64,000 nucleotides of DNA from Nonomuraea coxensis DSM 45129 (GTDB lineage Bacteria; Actinomycetota; Actinomycetes; Streptosporangiales; Streptosporangiaceae). Position numbers and translations under genes: made by a program. The notes under the pieces were generated by a model. It made no database searches. It saw only the letters and a program-made list of their open reading frames with translations, and had not been told where the DNA came from. Shown here in pieces: positions 7,861-15,488 of the stretch; position 1 is the stretch's first letter; every line of letters begins with the position of its first letter. The stretch spans positions 2,646,501 through 2,710,500 of the forward strand of contig NZ_CP068985.1 of the NCBI RefSeq assembly GCF_019397265.1, in the 5' to 3' direction.

Positions 7861-8883
7861 GTGGCGACGATCGGAGACGTGGCCAGGGAGGCCGGGGTGA
7901 GCCGCAGCACCGCGTCGTACGCGCTGTCGGGCAAGCGGCCCATCTCCGAGGAGGTGCGCCGGCGCGTGCTGGCCGCCGCCGAGGCGCTCGCGTACACGCC
8001 GAACGCCGGCGCCCGCGCCCTCGCCACCGCCCGCACCGAGGTCCTCGGCCTGCTCGCCCAGTTCCACGAGGACGAGTTCGCCCCGGCCATGATGCAGTAC
8101 ATCCTCGGCGTCACGAACACCGCCCGCGACCTGGGCTACGACACGCTGCTGGTCACCGAGGCCGACGGGGTGCGGGCGCTGCGCCGGGTCACCGACTCCC
8201 GCATGGTCGACGGCGTCGTCCTCATGAACATCGCCCAGGAGGACGCCCGGCTGCCCGTCCTGCGCGCCGCCCCGCAGCCCGGCGCGCTGGTGGGCCTGCC
8301 CGGCGACTGCTCGGGGCTGGACGTGTTCGACCTCGACTTCGAGGAGGCCGGGCGGGTCATGGTGGACCACCTCCACCGGCTCGGCCACCGCGAGCTCATC
8401 CTCGTCTCGCAGCCGGAGCACGTGGTCGAGCGGGGCGGCGCGTACGTGTGGCGGCTGCGCGACGCCGCGCTCGGCCGCGCCCGCAGCCTCGGCGTCACCC
8501 TGCACGCCGTCTACGGCGAGTCCCGGCAGCCCGCCGTGGGCCGTCTGCTCCACGGCCTGCTCGACGCCTGGCCGGCGGCGACCGGGCTGCTGATCAACAA
8601 CGAGGCGGCCGCGGCGGCGCTGCCCTCGGTCACCTACGAGAGGGGGTGGCGGGTGCCCGAGGACCTGTCGGTCATCGGCCGTTACTCCGCGGAGTTCGCG
8701 GCGACGTTCTCCCTGCCCTACTCGTTCGTCGAGAGCGCGCCTGACCGCCTCGGGTCCATGGCGGTGCGGCAGCTCGTGCGCCGTGTGGAGTCCCCGGCGG
8801 CCAGGAGGGAGCCGTACGTGGTGCGTTTCATCTCGCCCGAGCTGGTCTCCAGAGGCAGCACCGCGCCCCCGCGTTCCCGCTGA
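7861..8883 (+). CDS. LacI-family transcriptional regulator
   Basis: A 340-residue repressor or activator. The N-terminal helix-turn-helix reads ATIGDVAREAGVSRSTASYALSGKRPISEEV, followed by the LacI hinge region YTPNAGARALAT. The periplasmic-binding-protein-like ligand domain fills the rest (TEVLGLLAQFHEDEF through VIGRYSAEFAATF). The GTG at 7861 has AGGAGGG 5 nt upstream and places the HTH at the very N-terminus, as in the family. Upstream in-frame ATGs would add a tail with no domain. Two GAACCGGTTC palindromes lie in its leader. The secreted glycoside hydrolase follows 165 bp downstream with a different palindrome, so it is not obviously this protein's target. Confidence 0.92.
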   Translation: MATIGDVAREAGVSRSTASYALSGKRPISEEVRRRVLAAAEALAYTPNAGARALATARTEVLGLLAQFHEDEFAPAMMQYILGVTNTARDLGYDTLLVTEADGVRALRRVTDSRMVDGVVLMNIAQEDARLPVLRAAPQPGALVGLPGDCSGLDVFDLDFEEAGRVMVDHLHRLGHRELILVSQPEHVVERGGAYVWRLRDAALGRARSLGVTLHAVYGESRQPAVGRLLHGLLDAWPAATGLLINNEAAAAALPSVTYERGWRVPEDLSVIGRYSAEFAATFSLPYSFVESAPDRLGSMAVRQLVRRVESPAARREPYVVRFISPELVSRGSTAPPRSR

Positions 8884-8924
8884 TGTCCCCCCGCAGCCCC
8901 CCCGGCCGCCGCCACGCCACGAAA

Positions 8925-8938
8925 TGTTAGCGCTAACA
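8925..8938. promoter_or_regulatory. LacI-type operator upstream of glycoside hydrolase
   Basis: A perfect 14-bp palindrome TGTTAGCGCTAACA lies 110 bp before the glycoside hydrolase start. Sites of this type control sugar-induced hydrolase genes through LacI-family repressors in actinomycetes. The sequence differs from the palindromes at 7743 and 7818, so another LacI-family protein probably binds it. Confidence 0.68.
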
Positions 8939-9048
8939 CAACCGCCACCCAGCAGCCCGCCCCACCGCCCCGACCACCCCGTTCGCCCGGTTCGCCCGGT
9001 TCGCCCCGAAGGAGTCGTCCCCCTTACCCACGAAGGAGAGTGCCGCTC

Positions 9049-10755
9049 ATGTCCCGCATCCGCGTGCTCGCGTCAGCCCTCGTCGTCCCCTTGGTGGCCA
9101 TGGCAGCCGCCGTGACGACCGGCACCGCACCGGCCGCGGCGGCCGGCTCGACGCTGACCGTCGACGTCGCCCGCCCGTTCCGCCCCGTCACCCACGCCGC
9201 CACCGGCGGCCTCTACGGCCTCGCGGAGAACTCCCGCCCGGCCGACTCCACCCTCCTCCCGCTCAAGGTGAACTCGCTCACCCAGCCCGCCCCCGGCGTC
9301 GGCCAGCGCCCCAACGGCCAGCCGCCCGGCGGCGACTCCCTGCTGATCGCCCCGCAGGCCGACCGTGTGGGCGCCGGCCAGTACATCCGCATGCCCGACA
9401 TCTACCCCGACTTCCCCTACCGGTGGGTGAGCTGGAACGACTGGCTGGCCAAGGTCGACACCATGGTCAGGGCCAGGCTCGCCGCCACCACCGTCACGAA
9501 CGTCCTCGGCTGGGAGCTCTGGAACGAGCCCGACTACACCTGGAACACCGCCGCCGCCGGCCCGTTCAACGACGGCTGGGTCCGTACGCACCGGGCGGTC
9601 CGGGCGCTCGACCCGCTCACGCCGATCGTCGGCCCCAGCACCGCCACGTACAACCGCTCGTGGATGCAGGCGTTCCTGACCCGCGCCAGGGACACCGGCA
9701 CGCTGCCCGACATCATCTGCTGGCACGAACTGGACAACCCCGGCAGGATCGCCGCCGACATCGCCGACTACCGCAACCTGGAGTCCTCGCTCGGCATCAG
9801 CCCGCGCCGCCTGTCCATCAACGAGTACGCCGCCCCCGCCGAAGTGGACGTCCCCGGCCGCATCGCCAGCTACGTGGCCAAACTGGAACGCGGCGGCGTC
9901 GAGTCCGCGCACCGCGCCTTCTGGTACGAGTACGGCACCATGAACGGCCTCGTCGTCAACAACTCCCAGCCGACCGGCACGTGGTGGCTGTACAAGTGGT
10001 ACGGCGACATGGCCGGCTCCATGGTCACCACGACCACCAGTTCGACCGCCCTGGACGGCTTCGCCGCCTACGACGCCACCCGCAGGACCGTCAACGTCGT
10101 CTTCGGCAACGAGGCGGGCACCAACACCGTCAACCTCACCGGCCTCGGCGCGCTCGGCTCCAGCGTCCGCGTCACGCTGCTGTCCACCCCGTCCAGCGGC
10201 CGCTTCACCGCCGTGACCGCCCCCACCACGCTCTCCACGACCACCCGTACGGTCACCAACGGCCAGCTCAGCGTGTCCGTGCCGAACATGGCCGCGACCA
10301 GCGCCTACCAGCTCCTCGTCGAGCCGGTCTCCGGCGTCCCCGCCTACCAGCAGCGCTACGAGGCCGAGAACGCCTCGGTGTTCCGCGCCCAGCGGCTGAC
10401 CTCCTCCAGCGCGTCGGGCGGCGGCTACGTGGGCCGCATCGACAACTCCGGCACCCCGCGCACCGACAGTTACGTGGACTTCGTCGTCAACGTGCCGGCC
10501 GCACGCGCGTACACGATGACCATCGGCTACGCGAACGCCACCGGCGCCACCGCCACCCAGGGCCTCGCCTACAACGGCGGCGCCTGGACCACGGTCAGCT
10601 ACCCGCCGACCTCCGCGTGGGGCCAGTTCGGCGCCACGGTCAGCACCACGGTGAGCCTGCGGGCCGGCTACAACGTCATCCGCCTGGCCAAGGGGTCGCC
10701 GTACTTCGCGGGCGGCACCGGATACGCCGAGCTGGACTACATCCAGCTCATCTGA
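9049..10755 (+). CDS. Secreted clan GH-A-type glycoside hydrolase with C-terminal carbohydrate-binding module
   Basis: Encodes 568 residues. A Sec signal peptide (MSRIRVLASALVVPLVAMAA, with a likely cut after the Ala-rich APAAAA) precedes a TIM-barrel-like catalytic domain. WELWNEPDYTW supplies the acid/base Glu and RLSINEYAAPAEV the probable nucleophile Glu, a pattern seen in GH39- and GH5-like enzymes. A beta-sandwich linker follows. Residues about 430-568 start RYEAENASVFRA and end YAELDYIQLI, a CBM35/CBM6-like module. The ATG is preceded by GAAGGAGAG. It probably attacks a plant or microbial polysaccharide outside the cell. The exact GH family and substrate are not certain. The LacI-type palindrome upstream suggests sugar-responsive control. 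Confidence 0.82.
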   Translation: MSRIRVLASALVVPLVAMAAAVTTGTAPAAAAGSTLTVDVARPFRPVTHAATGGLYGLAENSRPADSTLLPLKVNSLTQPAPGVGQRPNGQPPGGDSLLIAPQADRVGAGQYIRMPDIYPDFPYRWVSWNDWLAKVDTMVRARLAATTVTNVLGWELWNEPDYTWNTAAAGPFNDGWVRTHRAVRALDPLTPIVGPSTATYNRSWMQAFLTRARDTGTLPDIICWHELDNPGRIAADIADYRNLESSLGISPRRLSINEYAAPAEVDVPGRIASYVAKLERGGVESAHRAFWYEYGTMNGLVVNNSQPTGTWWLYKWYGDMAGSMVTTTTSSTALDGFAAYDATRRTVNVVFGNEAGTNTVNLTGLGALGSSVRVTLLSTPSSGRFTAVTAPTTLSTTTRTVTNGQLSVSVPNMAATSAYQLLVEPVSGVPAYQQRYEAENASVFRAQRLTSSSASGGGYVGRIDNSGTPRTDSYVDFVVNVPAARAYTMTIGYANATGATATQGLAYNGGAWTTVSYPPTSAWGQFGATVSTTVSLRAGYNVIRLAKGSPYFAGGTGYAELDYIQLI

Positions 10756-11183
10756 CGCTACTCAGCGGCAGCGAGAGCCCGGCCCTGGCGGCCCGCGACG
10801 GTCACGGAAGCGCAACCGGAGCGGGCCGCCTGCTCTACCGCCGCCTTCAGGTCGTAAAGCCCGGCGGCCTCCGGTCCCGCCGCCGTGGCCGGAGGCCCTT
10901 TACCGGCTTCTCCTCCTGTCACGATGCATCGCGCGGAGGACATCGGCATCCCTCGACGAACGCCGGCGCTCGTTGGCCTGCCCTTTTGCCCTGGTGATGC
11001 CGGGTCTTACGGTCCTCACCGTACTCCTACCGCGCTCAAAATAAGGGCAGCCCAGCCTTTGCCGCGACGGGATCAAGGACGCTGGGGCGGCGTCCTAGCG
11101 TGGGAGTCGTTCGGGCCGAGACCCGGTGTCCGCTCAGGACCCGGAATGGCCCTCCATCCAACCTCAGCGGAAGGTGATCTGGC
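10756..11183. other. Intergenic region without a supported gene
   Basis: A short minus-strand reading frame (10758-10949) has no RBS, no domain and unconvincing composition. The gap contains the hairpin at 10866-10897 and a second smaller one (AGGACGC/GCGTCCT, 11076-11096). The last 60 bases lead into the polyglycine gene with GGAAGGTGA before its ATG. No clear promoter hexamers are visible. Confidence 0.5.
10866..10897 (+). terminator. Stem-loop terminator after glycoside hydrolase
   Basis: GGCCTCCGG and CCGGAGGCC form a perfect 9-bp stem with a 14-nt loop. GTAAAG and CTTTAC on the flanks can extend the stem past a 6-nt bulge. It lies 110 bp after the hydrolase stop. Confidence 0.6.
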
Positions 11184-11609
11184 ATGACCAGCGTCAAGAA
11201 CCTCCTCGCGGCCGCAGCGATGACGGCTTCGGCCCTTGCCGTCCCGGTGGCGGCCTCGGCTCCGGCCTCTGCCGCCGAACCCACCGCCCAGCGCGCGACG
11301 ACGACGGAAAGCCTCACCACCGAGAAGCCCTGCAGGTTCCACCGCAACCCGGCCCGGTGCCGTGCCATCCGCGGCGGCGGCGGCGGAGGTGGCGGCGGCG
11401 GTGGCGGTGGCGGTGGTGGCGGCGGTGGCGGTGGCGGCGCCAACGTCGACATCAACAACCAGAACGTCAACCAGGCCGGCGGCGGTGGCGGCGGCGGAGG
11501 TGGCGGCGGAGGCGGCGGCGGCGGTGGCGGCGGCGGCGGTGGCGGCGGCGGTGGCGGCGGCGGAGGCGGCGGCGGTGGCGGCGGCGGAGGCGGCGGCGGA
11601 GCCCGCTGA
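11184..11609 (+). CDS. Secreted polyglycine protein, unknown function
   Basis: Encodes 141 residues. A Sec signal peptide (residues 1 to about 31, ending PVAASAPASAA) is followed by a short basic segment with two Cys (EKPCRFHRNPARCRAIR). Then come 22 consecutive Gly (64-85), a 13-residue insert ANVDINNQNVNQA (86-98), 41 consecutive Gly (99-139) and a terminal AR. Gly codons mix GGC, GGT and GGA, so the tract is not a pure triplet expansion and the frame appears selected. The Asn/Gln-rich insert resembles a single repeat of adhesive or amyloid-like surface proteins, but this is only a resemblance. GGAAGGTGA precedes the ATG and a strong terminator follows at 11851. I know of no family. Confidence 0.75.
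   Translation: MTSVKNLLAAAAMTASALAVPVAASAPASAAEPTAQRATTTESLTTEKPCRFHRNPARCRAIRGGGGGGGGGGGGGGGGGGGGGGANVDINNQNVNQAGGGGGGGGGGGGGGGGGGGGGGGGGGGGGGGGGGGGGGGGGAR
11373..11600 (+). repeat. GGN triplet tracts encoding polyglycine
   Basis: Two imperfect GGC/GGT/GGA tracts, 22 and 41 triplets long, are separated by 39 bp of non-repetitive coding sequence. The tract is prone to slippage and to mis-assembly, so its exact length may vary between isolates or sequencing runs. Confidence 0.9.
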
Positions 11610-11620
11610 TCCACCGATCA

Positions 11621-11795
11621 ACGCCAAGCAGCCAAGCCGAACCAAGCCGACCGACCAACCCGACCACCGAACCGACCCGAGCATCGAACCGACCAAGCCG
11701 ACCAACCGTTCAACCGACCGACCGAACGACCGTCGAACACCGAACGGTCGAACGACCGACCAAGCCGACCGACCAAGCTGATCGATCGAGCCGAG
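11621..11795. repeat. Degenerate CCGACCAA/CGAC repeat field
   Basis: About 175 bp built from interleaved CCGA, CGACC, ACCAAGCCGACC and CGAAC words. The composition is low in T and much less GGN-rich than the adjoining coding tract. One frame reads as a Pro/Thr/Asp/Arg-rich string with no start or RBS, so I treat the block as non-coding. Confidence 0.7.
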
Positions 11796-11850
11796 TCAGG
11801 CCACGCCGCGGCCGTCTCGCTCACAACATCTGATCACCGCCACAGAGATC

Positions 11851-11884
11851 GAGAGGGTCGCACCGCCGCCGGTGCGACCCTCTC
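11851..11884 (+). terminator. Strong intrinsic stem-loop terminator
   Basis: GAGAGGGTCGCACC pairs perfectly with GGTGCGACCCTCTC: a 14-bp stem with a 6-nt GCCGCC loop. It lies 242 bp after the polyglycine stop, so the repeat field is probably transcribed as a 3' UTR. Confidence 0.8.
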
Positions 11885-11891
11885 CTCACCA

Positions 11892-11982
11892 CCTGCACGT
11901 CCTGCACGCCCTGCACCCCTGTGGGCCCTGCCCCCTTCATCCGCCTTCACGTGCCTTCAGGCGCCTTCACACGCCTTCGCGC
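11892..11982. repeat. Two short tandem arrays (9-bp x3 and 10-bp x4)
   Basis: CCTGCAC plus two variable bases repeats three times at 9-bp period (11892-11918). GCCTTC plus four variable bases repeats four times at 10-bp period (11943-11982). The second period places every unit on the same helical face. Their role is unknown. Confidence 0.7.
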
Positions 11983-12057
11983 CATCGCGACCGAGCCCCC
12001 GGCCCGCCCTCAACCGACTGACCAGGAAGTGTCGGTGACGGTTGCCATGATGGCCCC

Positions 12058-14187
12058 ATGACCGAGACGCCCCCCTTCACCACGCCGGCCGACGCCACGG
12101 CATACGCCAAGGCCGTCCGGCTCGCCGTCGACTCCGCCGCGGCCTACTACGCCGACGGCACCTCGACGCTCGACGACGACGCCTACGACCGGCTGGTCCG
12201 CGGCATCGCCGCCTACGAGGAGGAGCACCCCGACGAGGTGCTGCCCGACTCGCCCACCGGCAAGGTGGCGGGCGGGGCCGTCGTGGGCGACGTGCCGCAC
12301 ACGGTGCCCATGCTGAGTTTGGACAACGTGTTCGGCCCCGAGCAGCTCGCCGACTGGGCGGCCTCGCTGGAGCGGCGACTCGGCCGCCCGGTGACGGCGT
12401 GGAGCGTGGAGCCCAAGCTCGACGGCCTGGCGATCTCGGCCCGCTACCGCCGCGGCCGGCTCGCGCAGCTCGTCACACGCGGCGACGGGATCGCGGGGGA
12501 GGACGTCTCGCACGCCATCGGCACCGTCGTCGGCCTGCCCGACCGGCTGGCCGAGCCGGTCACCGTGGAGCTGCGCGGCGAGGTCATGATGACCACCACC
12601 CAGTTCGAGGAGGCGTGCGCCAAGCGGCGGGCGCACGACGGCACCACGTTCGCCAACCCGCGCAGCGCGGCGGCGGGCACGCTGCGGGCGCAGGACCGCC
12701 CCTACGTCTGCGAGCTGACCTTCTTCGGCTACGGCGCGCTGCCCCGGCCCGACGACGACTCCGCGCAGGCCGCGCGCCTGCGCGAGCTGCCGCACAGCCA
12801 GGTCATGGAGTGGGTGGCCGCGCAAGGAGTGCAGACCACGGCCGCCACGCCGGTCGCGGGCATCGTCGCCGGCACGCTGGAGCGCGTCCAGGAGCGGGTG
12901 GGCGAGATCGCGGCGGTCCGGGCCGAGCTGCCGTTCGGCATCGACGGCATCGTGATCAAGTGCGATCTGGCCGCCGACCAGGCGCAGGCGGGGTTCAGCT
13001 CGCGCGCGCCGCGCTGGGCGGTGGCCTACAAGCTGCCCGCCACAGAAAAGATCACCAAGCTGCTGGCCGTGGAGTGGAACACGGGCCGCACCGGCGTCAT
13101 CGCCCCGCGCGCCGTGCTGCAGCCGGTCGAGCTCGACGGCAGCCTCGTCACGTACGCGACCCTGCACAACGCCTCCGACATCGCCCGCCGCGGCCTCATG
13201 ATCGGCGACAGCGTCACCGTCTACAAGGCGGGCGACGTCATCCCGCGCGTCGAGGCGCCGGTCGTCCACCTGCGCACCGGCGACGAGCGGCCCATCGACA
13301 TCCCCCAGGTCTGCCCGTCGTGCGGCGACGCGATCGACGCCTCCCAGGAGCGGTGGCGCTGCGTGCGCGGGCGCGCCTGCCGCGCGATCGCCTCCATCGT
13401 CTACGCCGCCGGCCGCGACCAGCTCGACATCGAGGGCCTGGCCGAGAACCGCATCAGGCAACTCCTCGACGCCGGTCTCATCGCCGACTTCGCCGACCTG
13501 TTCTTCCTGACCCGTGAGCAGTTGCTCGGCCTCGAACGCATGGGCGCCACCAGCACCGACAACCTCCTGGCCGCCCTCGACCGGGCCAAGGGCCGGCCGC
13601 TCAGCCGGGTGTTCTGCGCGCTGGGCGTACGCGGCACGGGCCGGTCCATGAGCCGCCGCATCGCCCGCCACTTCGCCACCATGGACGCGATCCGCGCCGC
13701 CGACCCCGACGCCATCCAGCAGGTGGACGGCATCGGTCCGGAGAAGGCGCCGGTGGTGGTGGACGAGCTGGCCGAGCTCGCCCCGCTCATCGACAAGCTC
13801 ATCCGCGCGGGCGTCAACATGACCGAGCCCGGCGCCACCCCGCCCACCGGGGAAGCCGGGAAGACGGCGGCGGGCGAGCAGCCGGGGGACGCGCAGGCAG
13901 CGGACCCGGGGACGACGGCGGCGCTGCCGCTGGCCTCGATGTCGGTGGTGGTCACCGGCACGATGACCGGGCCGCTCGCGGCGCTGTCGCGCAACGAGGT
14001 CAACGAGCTGATCGAGCGGGCCGGCGGCAAGGCCTCCTCCAGCGTGTCCGCCAGGACGTCCCTGCTGGTGGCGGGGGGGAAGGCAGGCTCCAAACACACC
14101 AAGGCCCAGCAGCTCGGCGTACCGATCACCACCCCGGAGGAGTTCGCCGCCCTCGTCGCCCCCCTGCTGGAGTCGCCGCTCGGATGA
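12058..14187 (+). CDS. ligA: NAD+-dependent DNA ligase (possibly an accessory paralogue)
   Basis: Encodes 709 residues with the full LigA domain order: Ia and adenylation domain with the KxDG motif ([13 protein letters not shown], about residues 118-130), OB fold ([17 protein letters not shown]), a four-Cys zinc finger (CPSCGD...WRCVRGRAC, about 420-442), helix-hairpin-helix repeats, and a C-terminal BRCT domain ([12 protein letters not shown]...[23 protein letters not shown]). It seals nicks with NAD+ as AMP donor. A low-complexity linker (about 595-625) separates HhH and BRCT. The finger spacing and several blocks diverge from housekeeping actinobacterial LigA, and the usual gatCAB-type neighbours are absent, so a second, accessory ligase is plausible. 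The last codons lie in a 59-bp tandem duplication. Confidence 0.93.
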   Translation: MTETPPFTTPADATAYAKAVRLAVDSAAAYYADGTSTLDDDAYDRLVRGIAAYEEEHPDEVLPDSPTGKVAGGAVVGDVPHTVPMLSLDNVFGPEQLADWAASLERRLGRPVTAWSVEPKLDGLAISARYRRGRLAQLVTRGDGIAGEDVSHAIGTVVGLPDRLAEPVTVELRGEVMMTTTQFEEACAKRRAHDGTTFANPRSAAAGTLRAQDRPYVCELTFFGYGALPRPDDDSAQAARLRELPHSQVMEWVAAQGVQTTAATPVAGIVAGTLERVQERVGEIAAVRAELPFGIDGIVIKCDLAADQAQAGFSSRAPRWAVAYKLPATEKITKLLAVEWNTGRTGVIAPRAVLQPVELDGSLVTYATLHNASDIARRGLMIGDSVTVYKAGDVIPRVEAPVVHLRTGDERPIDIPQVCPSCGDAIDASQERWRCVRGRACRAIASIVYAAGRDQLDIEGLAENRIRQLLDAGLIADFADLFFLTREQLLGLERMGATSTDNLLAALDRAKGRPLSRVFCALGVRGTGRSMSRRIARHFATMDAIRAADPDAIQQVDGIGPEKAPVVVDELAELAPLIDKLIRAGVNMTEPGATPPTGEAGKTAAGEQPGDAQAADPGTTAALPLASMSVVVTGTMTGPLAALSRNEVNELIERAGGKASSSVSARTSLLVAGGKAGSKHTKAQQLGVPITTPEEFAALVAPLLESPLG

Positions 14188-14288
14188 TCGACGGCACGCG
14201 GGGACGGCCGTCACGCCGCCCCCCGCTGCAGTCGCCGCTCGGGTGGTCGACGGCACGGGGGGACGGTTGTCCCGCCGCGCCCGGTGCA
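14171..14288. repeat. Imperfect 59-bp tandem duplication at the ligase 3' end
   Basis: AGTCGCCGCTCGG begins both units (14171 and 14230), and about five-sixths of positions match across the 59-bp period. The ligase stop codon TGA lies in unit 1; the equivalent codon in unit 2 is TGG. The duplication therefore spans the gene end. Confidence 0.75.
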
Positions 14289-14289
14289 C

Positions 14290-14325
14290 CCCGTCCTCCC
14301 TCCGACTTGGCGTAGGGAGGACGGG
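14290..14325 (+). terminator. Stem-loop terminator after DNA ligase
   Basis: CCCGTCCTCCCT pairs with AGGGAGGACGGG: 12 bp with a 12-nt loop, 100 bp after the ligase stop. Confidence 0.68.
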
Positions 14326-14615
14326 ACGAGCCCTCGACGAGGTCGGCAATCCTGGGCGAGGCGAGCCGTCCTCGGGGTTGACCGCGAGGACGCGCCCCGC
14401 ACCGTACGGCTCCGCTGCGTCGGCAGGAACGCGGACGTCGGCTCAAGCCGGCAGGCCGGCCGCGCACCTTCGCCCCGCGCAGGGCGTCCTTCAGGGCCTG
14501 TAATCGACCGGCCCCATGACCGGCTCCTCGAAAGGCCGGTGGACGCCCGATACGGTGTTCGACTGGTCAGGTAGAGGATTATCTGCCTCCGGCGGACCGC
14601 CGCCCCCCCCGAGTG

Positions 14616-14686
14616 GAAAAAGCCTCCCAAAAGGAGGAGGATCCTCCGTCCGGTGACAAAAGGACGCTCCTGCCTCTTGGGAGGCT
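14616..14686 (-). terminator. Terminator of the small membrane protein gene
   Basis: On the minus strand AGCCTCCCAA is followed, after an insert with its own GGAGGATCCTCC palindrome, by TTGGGAGGCT and then a T-run. The arms are at 14677-14686 and 14621-14630 on the plus strand. It begins 5 bp after the stop of the 64-codon gene and is the only U-tailed terminator in the window. Confidence 0.65.
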
Positions 14687-14690
14687 GCTT

Positions 14691-14885
14691 TCAGTTCCCG
14701 CCCGCAACCGTCCTGAGGGCGATCAGGAGGATGAACAGCGGGATGGTCATACTCGTTCCGAGAACGGCGAGTATGAGGCACAAGCGGACGGTCCGGGCCT
14801 TGCTTTCCAGGGCGTCCCGGACCGTCCGTCCGAATTCGTACGCCACGCTCGGAGGATCATCCTCTTCCTTGTCGCCATTTGTCAT
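14691..14885 (-). CDS. Small single-pass membrane protein, unknown function
   Basis: Encodes 64 residues starting MTNGDKEEDDPPSVAYEFG. The acidic N-terminus is followed by an amphipathic stretch (RTVRDALESKARTVR) and one strong transmembrane helix (about residues 37-59, LCLILAVLGTSM then IPLFILLIAL). The orientation is probably N-in by the positive-inside rule. Codon use fits a real gene, and a U-tailed terminator begins 5 bp after the stop. The RBS is weak (GGGACTG), so a start at a further-upstream TTG is possible. No family recognised. Confidence 0.6.
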   Translation of the reverse strand: MTNGDKEEDDPPSVAYEFGRTVRDALESKARTVRLCLILAVLGTSMTIPLFILLIALRTVAGGN

Positions 14886-14917
14886 GACGAGACAGTCCCG
14901 TACCGGCGCCCTGACAT

Positions 14918-14973
14918 GCAACAATGTGAGAATTGTTCAAGCGTGATAATCATCCGCCGAGACTGATAATCAT
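14918..14973. promoter_or_regulatory. AT-rich control region of the small membrane protein gene
   Basis: This 56-bp block is strikingly AT-rich for the window. It contains an inverted repeat AACAAT-gtgaga-ATTGTT (14920-14937) and two copies of TGATAATCAT (14944-14953 and 14964-14973) whose starts are 20 bp apart, two helical turns. This looks like regulator binding sites; the regulator is unknown. Confidence 0.5.
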
Positions 14974-15005
14974 GATCTGCGGGGTGTGATTCTTGAAACT
15001 TCCGG

Positions 15006-15488
15006 CTATTGGAGGCCGGAGCGGACCGAGGTGATGCGGCGGGTGTTGAAGCCGAGCCAGTGCATCCGCCCCACATACCGCGCGTGCTCCACCTTGAGGC
15101 AGCGGTCCATGACCACGGTCACGCCGCCGTCCTCGGCGATCCGCGCACCCTCCTCGTTGATGACGCCGAACTGGCACCAGAGGGCGGCGGCGCGGATCGA
15201 CACGGTCTCCCGCGCGAGGTCCGGCAGTGCGTCGGGGGCGCGGAAGACGTTGACCAGATCGACCGGCACGGGCACGTCGAGCAGGCTGGGGTAGCTGGGC
15301 TCGCCGAGGATCTCCTTCTCGCGCGGGTTGACCGGGATCACCCGGTAGCCGTGCCGCTTGAGGTAGTAGCCGACGAAGTGGCTGGCCCGCAGCTCGTTGC
15401 CCGACAGGCCGACGATCGCGATCGTCCTGGTCGAGTGGAGCACCCGCTGGATCGTCAGCGGGTCCTGGTAGCGTCCGAGCTCGGTCAT
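15006..15488 (-). CDS. CoA-binding (YccU-type Rossmann) protein
   Basis: Encodes 160 residues. TIAIVGLSGNELRASHFVGYYLKRHGYRVIPVNP is the CoA_binding_2 core with its Gly-rich turn. LDVPVPVDLVNVFRAP and LWCQFGVINEEGARIA complete the fold, and VVMDRCLKVEHAR near the end is conserved in the family. The biochemical role is not established; members often sit beside sulfur amino-acid genes. The ATG overlaps the metY stop (ATGA), so it is the last gene of a metX-metY-CoA-binding operon on the minus strand. Confidence 0.88.
   Translation of the reverse strand: MTELGRYQDPLTIQRVLHSTRTIAIVGLSGNELRASHFVGYYLKRHGYRVIPVNPREKEILGEPSYPSLLDVPVPVDLVNVFRAPDALPDLARETVSIRAAALWCQFGVINEEGARIAEDGGVTVVMDRCLKVEHARYVGRMHWLGFNTRRITSVRSGLQ

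Larger units (their letters stand above)
11610..12057. other. Repeat-rich intergenic region
   Basis: No supported gene. It holds the CGACC-type repeat field (11621-11795), the terminator at 11851-11884, three 9-bp CCTGCACNN units (11892-11918), and four 10-bp GCCTTCNNNN units (11943-11982). The promoter of the DNA ligase gene should lie in the last 80 bases, but I see no clear hexamers. Confidence 0.6.
14188..14690. other. Intergenic region between ligase and small membrane protein
   Basis: No supported gene on either strand. It contains the second unit of the 59-bp repeat, the terminator at 14290-14325 and the minus-strand terminator at 14616-14686. The rest is plain GC-rich sequence. Confidence 0.5.

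Noticed and set aside
10758..10949. Short minus-strand frame after the glycoside hydrolase
   Set aside because: No RBS, no recognisable motif, and it overlaps a terminator hairpin.
11373..11600. Possible CRISPR or satellite-like repeat
   Set aside because: No spacers or regular unit; the repeat is a GGN codon tract inside a coding frame.
11236..11781. Frame running through the polyglycine tracts in +1 and on into the CGACC field
   Set aside because: It lacks a signal peptide or RBS; in that frame the tracts read as Ala/Val/Arg runs. The frame with the signal peptide is the supported one.
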